Positions 1 to 10,688 are shown, counted from the first letter of the stretch. The stretch is DNA of 64,000 nt from Elymus sibiricus (GCA_039707655.1 CM077666.1:286057166-286121165); one strand, 5' to 3'. Numbers and translations are program-made. Notes: generated by a model not told the origin, from the letters alone.

Positions 1-1244
1 CGGACGAGGCCGTTCTCGTTGCACTCGCCGCACTGGACCGTCTCCTTCCGCTCGCCGTCGACGCGCACCTTGCGGCTGCCGTTGCAGTCCCTGCACATGA
101 CGAACCTCACGCCGGCGCAGCCCGCGCACCATACTCGCGCCCGCGGCAGCCCCTGGAGCAGGGCCTTGAGCTTCCCCTCCTCCTCCATCCTCGTTACCTC
201 GGCCGCGCCGCCCACGTGCTTGCCCCGGACGAACACGGCGGGCACGCGCAACTCCCGCCCGCCCAGCAGCAGCCGCAGCTCCTCCCGGTAGCCCGAGTCC
301 ATGGACACGTCCCGTTCGATGACCTTCACGTCGTGGGCCTCGATCGCGGCGCGCACCGCGTTGCACTCCTCGAACGTCTTGCGGATGCCGCGGAGGGTGG
401 TGGTGTAGAGCACGACCGCGTCCGCGCCGCCGGGCGGGCACTTGCCCTCTGCCACGATCGCCGGCACCACCTTCGGCTGCTTGGGCTTCTCGGACCCAAT
501 CACCCGCTTGATGTGTGCGCCTTCTTCCGACAGCTCGCGCTCGATGGACGCGAGGAGCTCCGGGTCGAACAGCGGGCTCAGGCTCCGGCGCGACGACGAC
601 ATGCCTCCGGTCTCGGCCGCGCTGGGCTTCCGGGCGACCCGCGCGCTTCCCGGAGAGAATCTCTTGGATGCCCTGGACAACTTGGAGTTGTCGATGGAGT
701 TGTAGGGCCGGAGGACCCTGTCCTCGTCGGCGACGTCGCTGGGCTTGCTGTTCCCGGAGCAACGCTGCAGCGGGCTGTTCTCCTTCCCAGGCGTGTTCCT
801 CCGTTTCGCCGAAGACCTCTTGGGCGACGAGAGGGCCATGGCGAGGACCCTGGCCGGAGACCAACGGCCGGGCTTGGCCGGCTTCTTGGCAGGCGAATCG
901 GCGTCCTCCAGCCCGGCCATGATCTCCCACGCGTTGATCACCTCCATGCCAGACTCCGGCTTGGCCGCCGGAGCCGGCTTCTTGGCGTCCGGGACGACGA
1001 GGGGCGGCGGGCGCCTGGCGGACGCGCGCTTCCACTCCCGGCTTATCGGCTTCTCCTGCTCCTGCGGCAACGGCAGCTCCTTGGCTCCAGCCGTGGCGCC
1101 GTGCTTGATCTGCAGGTCGAGGACGCCGTAGGTGGTGGACGTGAGCGAGACGACGTGGTCCACGCGGCCGCGCACGGTGGCGCGCGCGGCGCCGCTGCGG
1201 CCTCCGGGCCCGGGCGGGAGGAGCTTCGACGAGATGCACCCCAT
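1..1244 (-). CDS. Glutaredoxin-domain protein with C-terminal CxxC zinc-type motifs, C-terminus cut by the window edge
   Basis: An open minus-strand frame of 414 codons runs from an ATG at 1242-1244 to the window edge with no stop. The N-terminus reads MGCISSKLL, a classic N-myristoylation/palmitoylation signal, so membrane attachment is inferred. Residues 1 to about 270 are low-complexity, Ser/Pro/Lys-rich and probably disordered. A glutaredoxin-like fold follows (about 276-365), beginning VVLYTTTLRG. The usual CPYC or CCxC redox centre is absent and is replaced by TTLRG, with Cys294 downstream; this is typical of the plant At5g39865-like group, so thiol-disulfide activity is doubtful. The tail has CxxC pairs at C373/C376, C384/C387 and C405/C408, and the family normally has a fourth pair, which would lie off the window. 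The start is chosen because the family begins with MGC. GC content is very high, as in many grass first exons. I see no intron. The molecular role is not known to me. Confidence 0.9.
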   Translation of the reverse strand, partial: MGCISSKLLPPGPGGRSGAARATVRGRVDHVVSLTSTTYGVLDLQIKHGATAGAKELPLPQEQEKPISREWKRASARRPPPLVVPDAKKPAPAAKPESGMEVINAWEIMAGLEDADSPAKKPAKPGRWSPARVLAMALSSPKRSSAKRRNTPGKENSPLQRCSGNSKPSDVADEDRVLRPYNSIDNSKLSRASKRFSPGSARVARKPSAAETGGMSSSRRSLSPLFDPELLASIERELSEEGAHIKRVIGSEKPKQPKVVPAIVAEGKCPPGGADAVVLYTTTLRGIRKTFEECNAVRAAIEAHDVKVIERDVSMDSGYREELRLLLGGRELRVPAVFVRGKHVGGAAEVTRMEEEGKLKALLQGLPRARVWCAGCAGVRFVMCRDCNGSRKVRVDGERKETVQCGECNENGLV

Positions 1245-2129
1245 CGGCGCGGCGGCGACGGCGACGGTGAAGCACTCCTCGCTCCTCTCTCTCTCTTTCT
1301 AACGGTGTTCCTCCTTTGGCTTTGTTGACCAGGTGGGTGAGAGAGAATGCGGTGGCCGATGACTGGCTGGATCGAGGAGTTTTTGTGGTGTTTGTAGTGT
1401 GTAGTGGCGCAACGGTCGTCAAGTGTGTGTGCAGTTGCTGCAGATTTAGTTTTTCTTTTACTACTTTCCTCGTGTGGTGCGGTGCGGTGCTCTCGCTCCA
1501 ACGGTCGAATCGAATTGGGGAGACGGTTGGTGCCCGCGCTAGGAAGGGAAGAAGAGGAGGGTCCGCAAACCGAAAAAAAGTGGCGCGGCCCGTGTCAGCA
1601 TGTATCTATCCGTTGAGTCGCGCACTCTTGGGCTGGCCTCTCCTGGGTTTCCCATTTCATTTCATCTCGCGTGGGAGCCCATAAAGTCTGCAACTTTTCA
1701 GTTGTATTTTCAGTTTTACTTCTTTTTAAAAAGTGCATTTATTTCGTCTTTTGACCGTTCGTACTTAGTACCTTTTTCTTCCCGGTGAGATAAATATTTT
1801 ACTAAGTCAGCGATAAATAATATGGATTGGAGGAAGTAGGAATATTCAGTCGAAAAAAAACAACAGTAGTAGTACTATAGATTGCCTTTGTTTTTTTCTC
1901 CAACTAGTGAACGAGTGAGGAGATTGCTGTGCGAAATCGGTGTTTGACTTTTGCAAGAGCACGCAACACCGTGTCTATATCAAACAACAGTAGTAGTACT
2001 ATAGATTCCCGTGCCTAAGCACGCAACACCGTGTACAACTCAAGATGTGTACACAACTGTTCCCGTGTACAACTCAAGATGTGTACACAACTGTTCCCGT
2101 GCTTCCTCTTCTTGAAGCACGCAAGAGAT
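1245..2129. other. Intergenic region upstream of the glutaredoxin-domain gene, with short direct repeats
   Basis: This should hold the promoter and CT/GA-rich 5' leader of the minus-strand glutaredoxin-domain gene; a GA-rich tract lies just above its ATG on the plus strand. No convincing TATA box was found. A 23-bp sequence occurs twice (1861-1883 and 1985-2007), and a 34-bp unit is repeated head-to-tail at 2031-2064 and 2065-2098. No coding region is supported here. Confidence 0.6.
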
Positions 2130-2858
2130 TCAAACCAAGCACCGGCCATCTCCATCCGACCACCGCCGCGAAGCAATGGGCTTCACGTCTCCTAGCCGCG
2201 GGGGCGACAGGACTGGAACGGCCACCGTCGGTGGCTCCGACACCGCGACCTTCGATTCACTCGCCCCAAATTCACCTTCCCGACGGTTGTCCGAGTCAGA
2301 GCCGCATAGTAAGTCACGAAGCGCGGAGGTGACGCTCGCCCAGCACCCGCTCCGCTCCTCGACCTGCTCCTCCTCCCCACGCGGCGAAGGCCAAGGCGCC
2401 GCCGCACGGCGCTCGGACCGTACAGACCCAAAGCACGACACCTTCGGGGACACAGGCTCCGTGCCCACGGCCTCGCTCGCGAAGACCCTGGCCCCTGCGG
2501 CCGGCCGGCGCCAGCGGCGGCCGACCACGGGAGAGCGCCGCTGCTGCACGACCATCTTCCCGGCAGGAAGAACGCCGACGACGATTGCCTCCAACCTCCT
2601 CGGCGCCCTCGACGCGCCCTTGTTACGCGTCGTCTCTGCCGCCGCGGTCTTGGGGTTGGAGCAGCCCCTGGTCGACCCGTCCCGCTCCAGCGCCGCGCCG
2701 GCTAGCCCGGACCAGGCCCAGCTAGTCCGGCGCGACTCCTCGTGGGCGTTGGCGACGTCGACGTCGGAGGCCGCGGCCGCGATGGTCTCGCAGGCTACCT
2801 TCGACCTTGACTCGCCGCCGCCAACGCAGAAGAGGGACTCCAGATCGAGCTGTGGCAT
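2130..2858 (-). CDS. Plant-specific protein of unknown function (family with SPKVSC-G-VR motif)
   Basis: A single-exon minus-strand ORF of 242 codons, starting at the ATG at 2856-2858. The frame is open further upstream to 2981, but the chosen start gives MPQLDLESLF followed by KVACETIA, the normal beginning of this plant family as I remember it. Family landmarks appear in order: KVACET near residue 17, an ERDGSTRGCSNP block (about 56-67) matching the usual ERK-D/E-STKG-SNP, and SPKVSCFGSVRS (about 137-148) followed by a basic stretch. The rest is Ala/Arg/Ser-rich and probably disordered. Known relatives are uncharacterised, sometimes annotated as nuclear or kinase-like without clear support. 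I assign no biochemical function. It lies tail-to-head with the glutaredoxin-domain gene, both transcribed leftward. An overlapping plus-strand ORF is a composition shadow. Confidence 0.75.
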   Translation of the reverse strand: MPQLDLESLFCVGGGESRSKVACETIAAAASDVDVANAHEESRRTSWAWSGLAGAALERDGSTRGCSNPKTAAAETTRNKGASRAPRRLEAIVVGVLPAGKMVVQQRRSPVVGRRWRRPAAGARVFASEAVGTEPVSPKVSCFGSVRSERRAAAPWPSPRGEEEQVEERSGCWASVTSALRDLLCGSDSDNRREGEFGASESKVAVSEPPTVAVPVLSPPRLGDVKPIASRRWSDGDGRCLV

Positions 2859-3280
2859 CCTTGCCTCTTCTTGCCTGCTGCTAGGCCACAGTTGTGACAT
2901 GTGAGTGATTGCTATCAGATGTCTATGACTGGGAACTGGGACTCTGGGAGTCGGAGGTTTGGTATAAAAGGGAGGCGACAAAGGCGTGGAGATTTCGAAA
3001 GGTTGGCTGAGGAGCGCCGCGACGGTGGCGACTACCGAGTGCCGTTGGAAGGGTCGTTGAGTGAGGTGCGCGTTACCGGGGAAGTTTTGGAGTTTGCTTG
3101 ATGGAATGATGGCGTGTTTCAGCGCGCAGGTCAGCAGCTCTGCGGCAAGTGGATTTTCTCGTGTCCTCGAGTTGCCGAATGGAACCGCCAGGGGAGAGAG
3201 GTGTGACAGTGACGTACGGCCGGCTATGGTTTTCTTGGGTCACATCTGAATTGGTCTCCTACTCAGTTTCTCGAGTGTTA
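2859..3280. other. Upstream region of the unknown-function gene
   Basis: Probable promoter and 5' leader of the minus-strand gene ending at 2858. There is a TATAAAA string near 2963 but on the plus strand, so it does not suit that gene. No other gene is supported. Confidence 0.5.
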
Positions 3281-3297
3281 CTTGTAATTAGGAGTAC
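3281..3297. repeat. Left target-site duplication of the LINE
   Basis: The 17 bases cttgtaattaggagtac are repeated exactly at 5945-5961, directly after a poly-A tract. This is the footprint of target-primed insertion. Confidence 0.95.
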
Positions 3298-5944
3298 TCT
3301 CCGGAGCTGCTAACACAGTTTCGCCCAATTAGTCTATGCAATGTTTTGTATAAGGTTGCGGCCAAGGTGTTGTCTAGCAGGCTCAAGGGTATTCTTCCTG
3401 TTATGATTTCTGAGGAACAAAGTGCATTTGTCCCGGGGAGGCTTATCACTGATAATGTTTTGGTTGCATATGAGTGTGTACACGCAATCAGGCATCGGAA
3501 GAGAAAGAGGCCTTTATGTGCAGTCAAATTGGATATGATGAAAGCGTATGATCGTGTTGAATGGTCCTTTCTGGAGCAAGTGTTGCAGAGATTTGGCTTT
3601 GCCCAGGCTTGGATTGATATGATCATGAGATGTGTTCGGACGGCCAGATTCTCGGTCAAGTTTAATGGGGGCTTTTCGGAGCTGTTTTTACCTTCTCGGG
3701 GTCTTAGGCAAGGTGACCCTTTGTCCCGTACTTGTTTCTCTTTTGTGTGAAAGGTTTCTCTGCTCTCTTGAGGAGAGCTCAACAGGATAAGCAGATTAGT
3801 GGTGTGTCCTTTGGGAGCACTGGCCCCCATGTGACCCATCTTTTGTTTGCGGATGACAGCATCGTTTTCTTGGAGGGGTCCCAAAGCAACTTGGAGACTC
3901 TCAGGAATATTCTCCAGGTGTATGAGCATGCGTCTGGGCAGAGGGTTAATCTTCAAAAGTCATCCATTTTCTTCGGAAAGGGCAGTAGTGATGACAACAA
4001 GAACATGCTGAAAGGTATTATTGGTATCAATTCTGAAGCCCTTAGTGAGAAATATTTGGGCTTACCGACGGTGGTTGGTAGATCAAAGGAGGGTACTTTC
4101 AAGCATGTTAGGGAAAGTTCCAAAGGCAAAGTGTTGGGCTGGAAGGGCCAAGGGCTTTCTAAGGCTGCTAAGGAAGTACTTGTCAAATCTGGGCTGCAAG
4201 CGACACCGACGTTCACCATGAGCTGTTTTCAACTCTCAAAGAAAATGTGCCGGATCCTGACAACCATCTCTTCTAACTTCTGGTGGGGTTCAGCTCATGG
4301 TGAGAATAAGGTGCACTGGATAGCCTGGGACAAAATGTGTATGACAAAGAGGGAGGGTGGAATGGGTTTCAGGAATTATGAAGCTTTCAACCAAGCTCTT
4401 TTAGGCAAGCAAGCTTGGAGGATCTTGCAAGTACCACAATCCCTATGTGCAAGGGTGCTGCGAGCTAGGTATTTCAAAGACTCTTCAATTATGAATGCTA
4501 CATGTCCCTCGAATGGCTCCTTCACCTTCCGAAGCATCCTGTTCGGGCGTGATCTTCTTAGGGAAGGAGCGGTGTGGCGTATAGGTGATGGGACTAAGGT
4601 CCTCATCCATCACGACAACTGGATCCCGCGGAAGGGCTGTTTGAGGCCACTGGGCCAAGCTTTTCTTCAGGGCACCACACGGGTGGCTGATCTTCTGAAC
4701 GAGGAGGGGAACAGGTGGGATCATGCAAAGATTGATGCAATGTTTTCTGCCGATGATGCTAACGATATTAAGCAACTTCCGGTGGGAGGTCATGGTGTGG
4801 AGGATATCTTGGCGTGGAACTATACTAAGGACGGTGTATTCACTGTTCGCTCTGCGTACCACTTGGTTATGAGCATGAGGCGGGTGAAATCCGGACGGCC
4901 GGAGGCTTCGTGTTCTGTGAATGCTCACAGGAATTGGCTTGCTTTGTGGGGTACGCATGTGCCAAACAAGATCAAGGTGCACGGTTGGAGGCTTATGCGT
5001 AATGGCCTGGCCACTGGTTCCGAGCTACATAGAAGGAGGATTAAGCCGGGCATCTTTTGTGCCGCCTGTGGAAGAGAGGAGACGCTGGTTCACCGATTCT
5101 GGGGTTGTCACCATTCGAAGCTGTTCTGGAAGAACCTATCATAGAGGAGGAGCGTCCTCGCAATGTTTCCTTCGGATGGAATTGCTGCCAATCATGAAGT
5201 GGGTCGCTGGCTAACGAACTGGATGGGTGATGCAAGGGATGAGGAGAAGGAAATGCTTCTGCAGGGTGTTTATGGCATGTGGCTTGCACGGAACGAGGCG
5301 CGAGAGGGCGTCCGCATCAAGGAAGCACATGAAATTGCAGCCTCGGTGTCCAGGTTCATGGACGAATGGAGTGAGGTAGTGAAGAAGAAGGACAGAACTA
5401 TTGTCAAGCAACCACCGGAGAAGTGGAGGCCGCCGGAGGAAGGATGGATCATGGCGAATGTGGATGGTGCTGTCTCAAGTGCTACAGGCAATGGAGGAGG
5501 AGGGGTGGTCCTTCACGACCATGATGGAGCCTTTCGGGGCGCCCTGGCTCATCTCTTCCCTAATACTACAAAGCCGGAGTTTGTTGAACTGATGGCATGT
5601 CGGAAAGCATTGCAGTTTGGACGAGAGCTTGGCATTCAGAGAATTCATGTTGAAATGGACAGCAGGGAAGCGGTGTTCATGATCAATGGAGGCAATAGAA
5701 ATCTCTCTGCGGCAGGTGCAATCGTAGAGAATATTAAAGGGCTTATGCAGGGTTGGCAAGGATACAAGGTAACCTGGAGAAGGAGGACAGCGAACAAAGC
5801 TGCTCATATCTTAGCAAAGCTCGCTGTAGGAGATGAGGTGTGTTTGGAGTGGCGTTATGCGCCACGTGATTGTATCTTGAATGTACTTGCGGTTGAGGTT
5901 CCAGACTATGTTTAAATAAAGTAGGTTGTTTCCCCTAAAAAAAA
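3298..5944 (+). mobile_element. 5'-truncated LINE (L1-like non-LTR retrotransposon)
   Basis: The 2.65 kb element is bounded by a perfect 17-bp direct repeat and ends in eight A residues (5937-5944). It begins in the middle of the reverse transcriptase domain, so the first ORF, the endonuclease and the N-terminal half of the RT are missing; such 5' truncation is typical of LINE insertions. What remains is the RT palm and thumb, a zinc-binding RT-associated region and an RNase H domain. The identical target duplications suggest a fairly recent insertion, yet two disabling changes exist in the coding part. Confidence 0.95.
3299..5915 (+). pseudogene. LINE ORF2 remnant: reverse transcriptase, zf-RVT and RNase H
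   Basis: The reading begins [13 protein letters not shown], a conserved RT block, and continues with [13 protein letters not shown] (first catalytic Asp) and LRQGDPLS. A frameshift near 3735 moves to a new frame containing FADDS at about 3850, the catalytic Asp pair. The zf-RVT part (about 4850-5140) carries C-x2-C and H-x4-C type residues (CAACGREE, HRFWGCHH). An in-frame TAG at 5142-5144 separates it from the RNase H domain, which has VDGAVSS, VELMACRKAL, EMDSREA and the closing NKAAHILAK. The ORF ends with TAA at 5913-5915. Two lesions mean no full product. The protein would act in target-primed reverse transcription. Confidence 0.92.
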
Positions 5945-5961
5945 CTTGTAATTAGGAGTAC
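5945..5961. repeat. Right target-site duplication of the LINE
   Basis: Exact second copy of the 17-bp sequence at 3281-3297. Confidence 0.95.
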
Positions 5962-6017
5962 ATCATATAAATGAAATTTGCATTAATTTATCACTTGGGT
6001 CCATAACTCAGTGGTAA

Positions 6018-6442
6018 AGCATTTCCCACCATATATGATTTCGTTGGCAATAAGTTCATTTGTAGTGAGTTGCGCCATTCTTCAGTTCATAATAAAAGTA
6101 AGCTTTGTATAACACTAATAAAAAATGTCAGCTTGAAGATGGCATCGTTTCGGTCGAAGAAAAGCATTTCTATTTTTATGAGCATATGCATCTTTAACAT
6201 ACAAAGAAAAATACAAAAATGTGAACACCATCTCATATTCGTAGTTGATCACAAAATGCAGCATAAATTCCTTACAAAAATGAGTATCATGGATGCATCA
6301 CATGTAAAACGAGCGGACGAATATAACTTGGAAAAGACTTGATACAAATTATATACAACTTATTTCATGTGAAGTGCTCTGTATTGGAATAAATACACCG
6401 GTGATTCAGCTTACACCATTTTTTAGTACTAATTGACAATGT
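6018..6442. repeat. Duplicated non-coding segment, copy 1
   Basis: An AT-rich segment of about 425 bp that matches 6891-8804 once the 1.47 kb insertion in that copy is removed. Scattered substitutions separate the copies. It begins at agcatttcccacca and ends near gacaatgtt. No coding potential is supported, and the origin of the segment is unknown. Confidence 0.85.
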
Positions 6443-6890
6443 TGTTACATTTTTATAGACAGAAAATTTAAAGTATGTTTTAAACCTTAAACTTGCAGTT
6501 TCAATTATTTTAACAATCTTGTCGGCTTGAAGATTGATTATAAGTTTGGGTTTTTACCATCTCAGTGTGAGGATTAGTCTCTCCTAAAGAGATCAAAAAT
6601 ATGCCTTCAACCTCAAAACTCTTCGTTTCAATTATTACCACACAAACGCCAAACGATTCACGGATCTAAACAAGCATAGGAAGAACTAGCTACCCATGAC
6701 AATCGACCCCACAAGACAGCGACCACACCACTTAAGGGGAAGGGGAAGGGGAAGGGGAAGAACGGTAGAGAGAATCATACATGCAACAACCTGGGACTTT
6801 CCACGAAGATGTAGAGGAAACAATATATTAACTGAACCAGAATCAACTACGCTATAATTCATCAAGAGAGATTAACAAAACAAAAGTTTC
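6443..6890. other. Spacer between duplicated segments
   Basis: AT-rich spacer without a supported gene. It contains a short GGGGAA tandem tract at 6736-6760. Confidence 0.6.
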
Positions 6891-8804
6891 AGCATTTCCC
6901 ACCATATATGACTTCGTTAGCAATAAGTTAATTTGCAATGAGTTGTACCATTCATCAGTTCATAATAAAAGGAAGCTTTGTATATCACTAATAAAACATG
7001 CCAACTTGAAGATAGCACCGTTTCAGTCGAAGAGAAGCATTTCAAATTTTTATGAGCATATCCATCGATCTTTAACATGCAAAGAAAAATACCAAAATGT
7101 GATACCGTGAGGGAGGACCAAAACTCCCCCTCCTCCCGCGATACCCCCGCGGGCGCACGGGAGGCTAACCCTAGCCGCCGGCGAGGCGCCCCTCCTCCCC
7201 TCCTCCCCTCCCTCGCCGCCGCCAGAGGGCGCGACTGGGCGAAGCCCGGCCGGCGGCGGCGGCGGCGGGGTGCTCTTCTTCCCCTCGCACGGGTGGCGAG
7301 ACGCGGGGTGGCTCACCCGGGCCTGGGTGCCGCGCTGGGCGCCAGGCGTGGCAGCACGACGGCGCGCCGGGGCTGGTCGACGGTGGCGGCGCGACGCTGG
7401 TGCATTGGGCGGCGCAATGGTGGCGGGCGGGCCTTTGTCGCCAGGGACGGCGGGGTCGAGGCCAGATCTGGGGCCTGGCGGCGCGGGCCGAGGGCGGCGC
7501 GGGCTGCCGGTCTCTGCCCTGCCATGGCCATGGCGGGTGGTGGTGCGACGCACTAGCGGCTGGCCGGTGGGCGGGCCGGCCGGGATCCAGGGACTACGGC
7601 AGCTGGACGACGGCCGGCGTCGCAGATGGGCTCCTCGGTGAGCTTCCTTCGCGATTGGCGGCGGTCCTTGGAATCTCTCCTTGCCGGTGGACGGGTGTGT
7701 GTTGGTGGCCTCGCGTGGAGCTGCGTTCGCCGCCGAGGTGGGGCGACACAAGAGGTGTCTGGTGGGGAGGCAGGCTGGAGGGATGGGAGGCGCCGACGAG
7801 CTCGGGCCACCCGTCGCTGGCACGGGGGGTGCCGGCCCGGATGCGTCCGCTCCCCTCCTCCCCCGTTCCTCGGCCGTGTGTCGGCTGACGCATCTCCGGT
7901 GTTGTTCGAGGCGGGACGTATGCTGCGGTCTCTTCGGTCGGGTGCATCCTTTGGCCCAATGCCGGTCACTTTGGTCAGTCTTGGGGGTGTCTGGATGCAG
8001 GGTGGCGGCCCTGGCGGCGGGAGGCATGGCGTTCGTGGGCGGAACTTGTGCCTCGGGTGCGGGCGAGCGGCCATGGCCACGCGGGTGGATGGTCGCTGGT
8101 GGTTGGCGGAGCTAGGAGGCGTCGGAGGGATGGGGCGTGCCAGGGTACATCACTTGCCCAATCTTGTATTGGCCGACGGCGTCGGTGTCCGTGGACACCG
8201 TATCCTTCATGAAGGCTCCGTCGCGGTGTCCTTACTCCTCCGAGTTGCTCCGGGTGAAAACTTGATCCTTGGGATCGGATGGTGGCGGCTATTAGTGGTT
8301 GTTCCCTTCTAGGAGGCACCATCTTGGAGTCCTTGCTCCGTCGTTTTCCGTCTCACCTCTCCTCGTAGGATTGGAGGTCTCCGTTGGCTCCAAGCGGTTC
8401 GTCCTCGCGCATATGTAGTGGCTTGGTAGTCGTTGGGGTGGTGTGGCGGTGCTCGACACCTTTGTATCTTGCCTTGAGTGTGTGTGTCGTGTGCGGTGGT
8501 GGCGTGAGTTTGTATCGTGGTGATTGTGGATCGTTGCTTTATATATAAAGCGGGGTGAAAGCCTTTTTCGGTAATACCAAAATGTGAAAACCATCTCATA
8601 TTCTTAGTTGATAAAACAATGCAACATTAATTCCTTACAAAAATGAGTGCCATGGATGCATCACATGTAAAACAAATGTACCGATATAATTTGGCAAAGA
8701 CTTGATACAAATTATACAACTCATTTCAGGTGAAGTGCTCTGTATTGGAATAAATACACCGGTGATTAAGCTTGCACCATTTTTTAGTTCTACTTGACAA
8801 TGTT
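6891..8804. repeat. Duplicated non-coding segment, copy 2, interrupted
   Basis: This is the second copy of the segment at 6018-6442. It is split after 7102 by a GC-rich insertion and resumes at 8573 with a repeat of the 15 bases at the insertion site. Copy 1 has no insertion, so it serves as the empty-site reference. Confidence 0.88.
7103..8572 (+). mobile_element. GC-rich retroposon, probably a non-autonomous non-LTR element
   Basis: A 1.47 kb GC-rich block flanked by the 15-bp direct repeat aataccaaaatgtga (7088-7102 and 8573-8587) inside an otherwise AT-rich duplicated segment. The empty site is preserved at 6018-6442. The ends are not inverted repeats and there are no LTRs. The right end, with tatataaagcggggtgaaag and a short T-rich tail, resembles 3' ends of non-LTR elements in grasses, so plus orientation is inferred. 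ORFs are present in several frames, but they look like GC-composition shadows, with no RT or endonuclease motifs. It could be a non-autonomous LINE derivative or a large SINE-like retroposon. Confidence 0.75.
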
Positions 8805-9107
8805 TTGTGATTTTGCACTCATAATTTGTTAGGTCAACAAATCAGATTTCATCATTCCCCGGCAAAATTAGCAATAACATTTTAAGCAAAAAAATCATTA
8901 AAAAACTATGATGGCGTCAAAAAGTATTTGCTGCTCAATTAATGATCTATGTGGGCAAAGGTTTAATTAGTGTTTTAGAATTCATCAACATATGTTCATG
9001 AGGGGATATCTCCACCATCGATATGTTTAAAAGCTCAAAATTAGAACTAATAGGCTACACTGTGAAATATAAGCAAAACAAAGTATGCCAAAGAAACATA
9101 TATTGTA
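8805..9107. other. AT-rich sequence, nothing recognised
   Basis: No ORF, RNA gene or repeat was recognised between the duplicated segment and the MITE. Confidence 0.5.
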
Positions 9108-9443
9108 CTCCCCCCGTCACAGTTTACATGGCGCGCTTCAACAATCTCTGGGACCAAGATGGTTAGCGATTGGACTGAAAAATAGCATTGATGGTTATAC
9201 CACGACGCCTAATTACTGGAGAAATTGACACGTACACACATGCATGGAGTGCTTCCACCCCTGTACACACATGCATGCAGTTATTCCACCCCATTACACA
9301 CCTACATGGAGAAAAAATTGTGGGCTTGATTGCTGTTACCACGCCCTAATTAATTGGGCATTAAACCAAACACGCCTAAAATCCCTCCGGTGGTGGAAAT
9401 GCATGAGAATTGAAGCGCGCCGTGTAAACTGTGATTGAGGGAG
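9108..9443. mobile_element. Stowaway-type MITE (Tc1/mariner)
   Basis: A 336-bp element with terminal inverted repeats of more than 30 bp. The left end is ctccccccgtcacagtttac; the right end is its complement apart from a few mismatches, ending actgtgattgagggag. It is flanked by the dinucleotide TA on both sides (9106-9107 and 9444-9445), the Stowaway target duplication. The 64-codon ORF inside it is not coding. Confidence 0.93.
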
Positions 9444-10099
9444 TACTAAGGTATACTATTAGCTAAGAATTGACCATCTCCATATCTGCCTTGGTAGGAA
9501 GTAAAATAGGTCATCAATTTGGAAGTAAATTCAGCAAATAGTATACCAACATGCACTATTTTACTTGGTATTAAATTGTTCATCAATTTAGTTGACCGAC
9601 GCATGAAGTAAAATAGTCCAGCCCATCAATATGCAACAAATGAGGGCTAAACCCATTTGCATTTGTACAGAACCAAATGATCATGTAAATGAACATTTGA
9701 AAAAGAGAAATAGTTTCATTTGTTACCAGCAAAAGCTATCAGCTAAATCTGATCTGTTAAAATGCAAAATTAAGAAAAAAGATGGATGAGGTGAATATAA
9801 CTGGTGCGTATTCCATGGCTACCACAAACTCATTTTGTGCATTAACGTTACCTAGAGGTAGATCTATCACCGCATGCTAGTCCCGCGATTCGTGCTGGCT
9901 ATGGCCCACACACATGTATACCTCTGTATTTGATTCCAGGTTTCTTGTATTGCAAATTAATTAATAACCCCCTTGGTCCTACCACGACCCCACCCATAGT
10001 AAAAGCGACTCACTAAGGACCCAACTTAGCTTTTACTCCTCCGTCACCCCTCCTTTCTTCATCCCTCTCCTTTGTCGCTGCTAAAAGCGACTTGAAGGA
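9444..10099. other. Non-coding AT-rich sequence
   Basis: No gene or element recognised. Short near-repeats of a gcactattttactt-like phrase occur around 9500-9620. Confidence 0.45.
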
Positions 10100-10470
10100 T
10101 GCATAGATTTCAAAGATCATTCTAACCTCTGGATTGTCCTTACCGCACAAAGAAGAATCTGTTAGCCTATGGACCAAACTTAGATGTGTTCAACTTCATG
10201 ATGACACCGTGGACACCATTCATTCGAAGCTTATGATGAGTGGTGAATATTCGGCGGCCTTAGGATACAATGTTATTTTTTGGGACACATATTCATCTAT
10301 GAAGACAACCATTTGGAAGGCACGGGCACCTCCAAAGATCACATTCTTTCCATGTTTGCCATTCAAAGTAGGGTTTGGGCCACAACCTGCTTGGAAAAAG
10401 CGAGGTTGGCCAAATTTCCGTGGCTATGATATTCAGGGATCACTCATGATCTCCGCATAAGTGTGGGCTG
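10100..10470 (+). pseudogene. Decayed LINE fragment (zf-RVT region)
   Basis: A plus-strand frame at 10134-10460 reads SGEYSAALGYNVIFWDTYSSM, then KARAPPKITFFPCLPF and EKRGWPN-like text. This matches the zinc-binding region that follows the RT in grass LINEs, whose usual pattern is SGxYSxxSAY, then WxxxxPxKxKxFxWL and RGWP. It is a short internal piece without ends or target duplication, unrelated to the copy at 3298. The frame is badly degraded. Confidence 0.65.
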
Positions 10471-10688
10471 AACACTTGATTTTGTTGTCCACTTCAGTTG
10501 CTTAGTGCTGCTGGATCCGGCTTCATCAATCGCTGCCATGAGGTCGGAGGTCGTCTCAATATCCCTCCTCTTGCGGTTACAGTTCTTATTTCTTCCGGCT
10601 TCCGCGTAATGTGACTCTTAGTTATCTCCCATCTGATAGCGGCCTGCACAAGATGTCGCTTCACAGGTTGCGTAGTCATTCACCACCT
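10471..10688. other. Unassigned short gap
   Basis: No feature recognised between the LINE relic and the gag relic. Confidence 0.4.

Noticed and set aside
216..1328. Plus-strand 370-codon open frame
   Set aside because: It is antisense to the glutaredoxin-domain gene and arises from high GC; the minus frame has recognisable family motifs.
2176..2904. Plus-strand 242-codon frame
   Set aside because: Composition shadow of the minus-strand unknown-function gene, which carries conserved motifs.
7050..8322. Several long overlapping ORFs in the GC-rich block
   Set aside because: They occur in many frames on both strands, are Arg/Pro/Gly/Ala-rich without domains, and lie within a transposed GC-rich element.
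9244..9438. 64-codon ORF
   Set aside because: Lies wholly inside a Stowaway MITE and spans its terminal repeat.
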